Shown here: piece after piece, positions 5,655-5,735 of the stretch | Position numbering within the stretch: the stretch's first letter is position 1 | Layout: each line of letters starts with the position of its first letter | NCBI GenBank assembly: GCA_903908785.1 | Contig: CAIVTL010000284.1 | Span: 1-5,735, forward strand | DNA from: Caldifarciminota bacterium | GTDB taxonomy: Bacteria > Hydrothermota > Tepidihabitantia > Tepidihabitantales > Tepidihabitantaceae | DNA: 5,735 nucleotides | Direction: 5' to 3' | The notes under the pieces: model-generated | What the model saw: only the letters and a program-made list of their open reading frames with translations | What the model was told of the DNA's origin: nothing | Databases searched by the model: none | Made by a program: the position numbers and the translations under genes

Positions 5655-5735
5655 GCGAGTACCTTCCTGCCTTCGTTCAGTATTCCCTCTGTCCTGCGGC
5701 TGTCAAACTCGGCCGACATCCTTCTGAGGTCATCC
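5624..5735 (-). CDS. C-terminal end of a HEPN-domain protein (probable toxin), cut by window edge
   Basis: An open frame enters from the right edge and gives 36 residues before a TAG at 5626-5624. It contains FDSRRTEGILNEGRKVLAWL, a helix with the A/G-R-K-V-L spacing seen in the last helix of HEPN proteins, followed by KSELPKS. The part of the domain holding the RX4-6H ribonuclease motif lies outside the window and cannot be judged. The assignment rests on this helix plus the 31-bp overlap with a complete MNT gene, the standard arrangement of HEPN-MNT modules. The frame is too short to stand alone as evidence. Confidence 0.65.
   Translation of the reverse strand, partial: DDLRRMSAEFDSRRTEGILNEGRKVLAWLKSELPKS
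5662..5668 (-). promoter_or_regulatory. Shine-Dalgarno site of the MNT gene, inside the HEPN reading frame
   Basis: AGGAAGG lies 7 nt before the ATG at 5654. Its strength supports independent initiation of the MNT despite the 31-bp overlap, which fits a toxin-antitoxin pair in which the second product must be made in good amount. Confidence 0.7.

Overview
This is a GC-rich bacterial window in which every supported gene lies on the minus strand, so transcription runs from right to left. Signal peptides, a PorV-type outer-membrane barrel, a periplasmic parvulin-type chaperone and a small envelope protein point to a diderm (Gram-negative type) bacterium. The NHL propeller with a FlgD-like Ig domain next to a PorV-like barrel, together with degenerate 7-bp tandem repeats, is reminiscent of uncultured lineages of the FCB superphylum (WOR-3, Eisenbacteria or Zixibacteria-like). 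That placement is an inference from gene style, not from a marker gene.

Layout in the direction of transcription: (1) 5735-5316, the C-terminal end of a HEPN-type protein cut by the window edge, overlapping by 31 bp a complete minimal nucleotidyltransferase (MNT); together they look like a HEPN-MNT toxin-antitoxin pair. (2) 5332-4652, a glycine- and alanine-rich exported protein of unknown function whose start overlaps the MNT stop by 17 bp. (3) A 69-bp gap containing a good sigma70-type promoter (TTGACT, 16 bp, TAGTAT) placed so close to the next GTG that the transcript should be nearly leaderless. (4) 4582-3266, an NHL-repeat beta-propeller with a FlgD-like Ig domain. (5) 3226-2273, a PorV/PorQ-type outer-membrane barrel protein. 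(6) about 2279-1668, a membrane lipid kinase of the DGK1/SEC59 (CTP-dependent) family. (7) 1603 to beyond the left edge, a large exported TPR plus parvulin-domain protein resembling SurA/PpiD.

Genes 4 to 7 are closely spaced and probably form one cell-envelope operon driven by the promoter at 4590-4617: a surface or periplasmic propeller, an outer-membrane barrel, a polyprenol/diacylglycerol kinase and an outer-membrane-protein chaperone. The HEPN-MNT pair and the glycine-rich protein form an upstream overlapping group.

The least ordinary features are two 28-bp runs of degenerate heptanucleotide repeats, one AT-rich and inside the propeller gene, one in the spacer after it; the leaderless promoter; a lipid kinase whose conserved N-terminus extends upstream of its only canonical start codon; and a parvulin domain without its conserved histidines. 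I see no convincing new multi-gene system, tRNA, rRNA, CRISPR array or transposon. There is no gene-free stretch over 300 bases.
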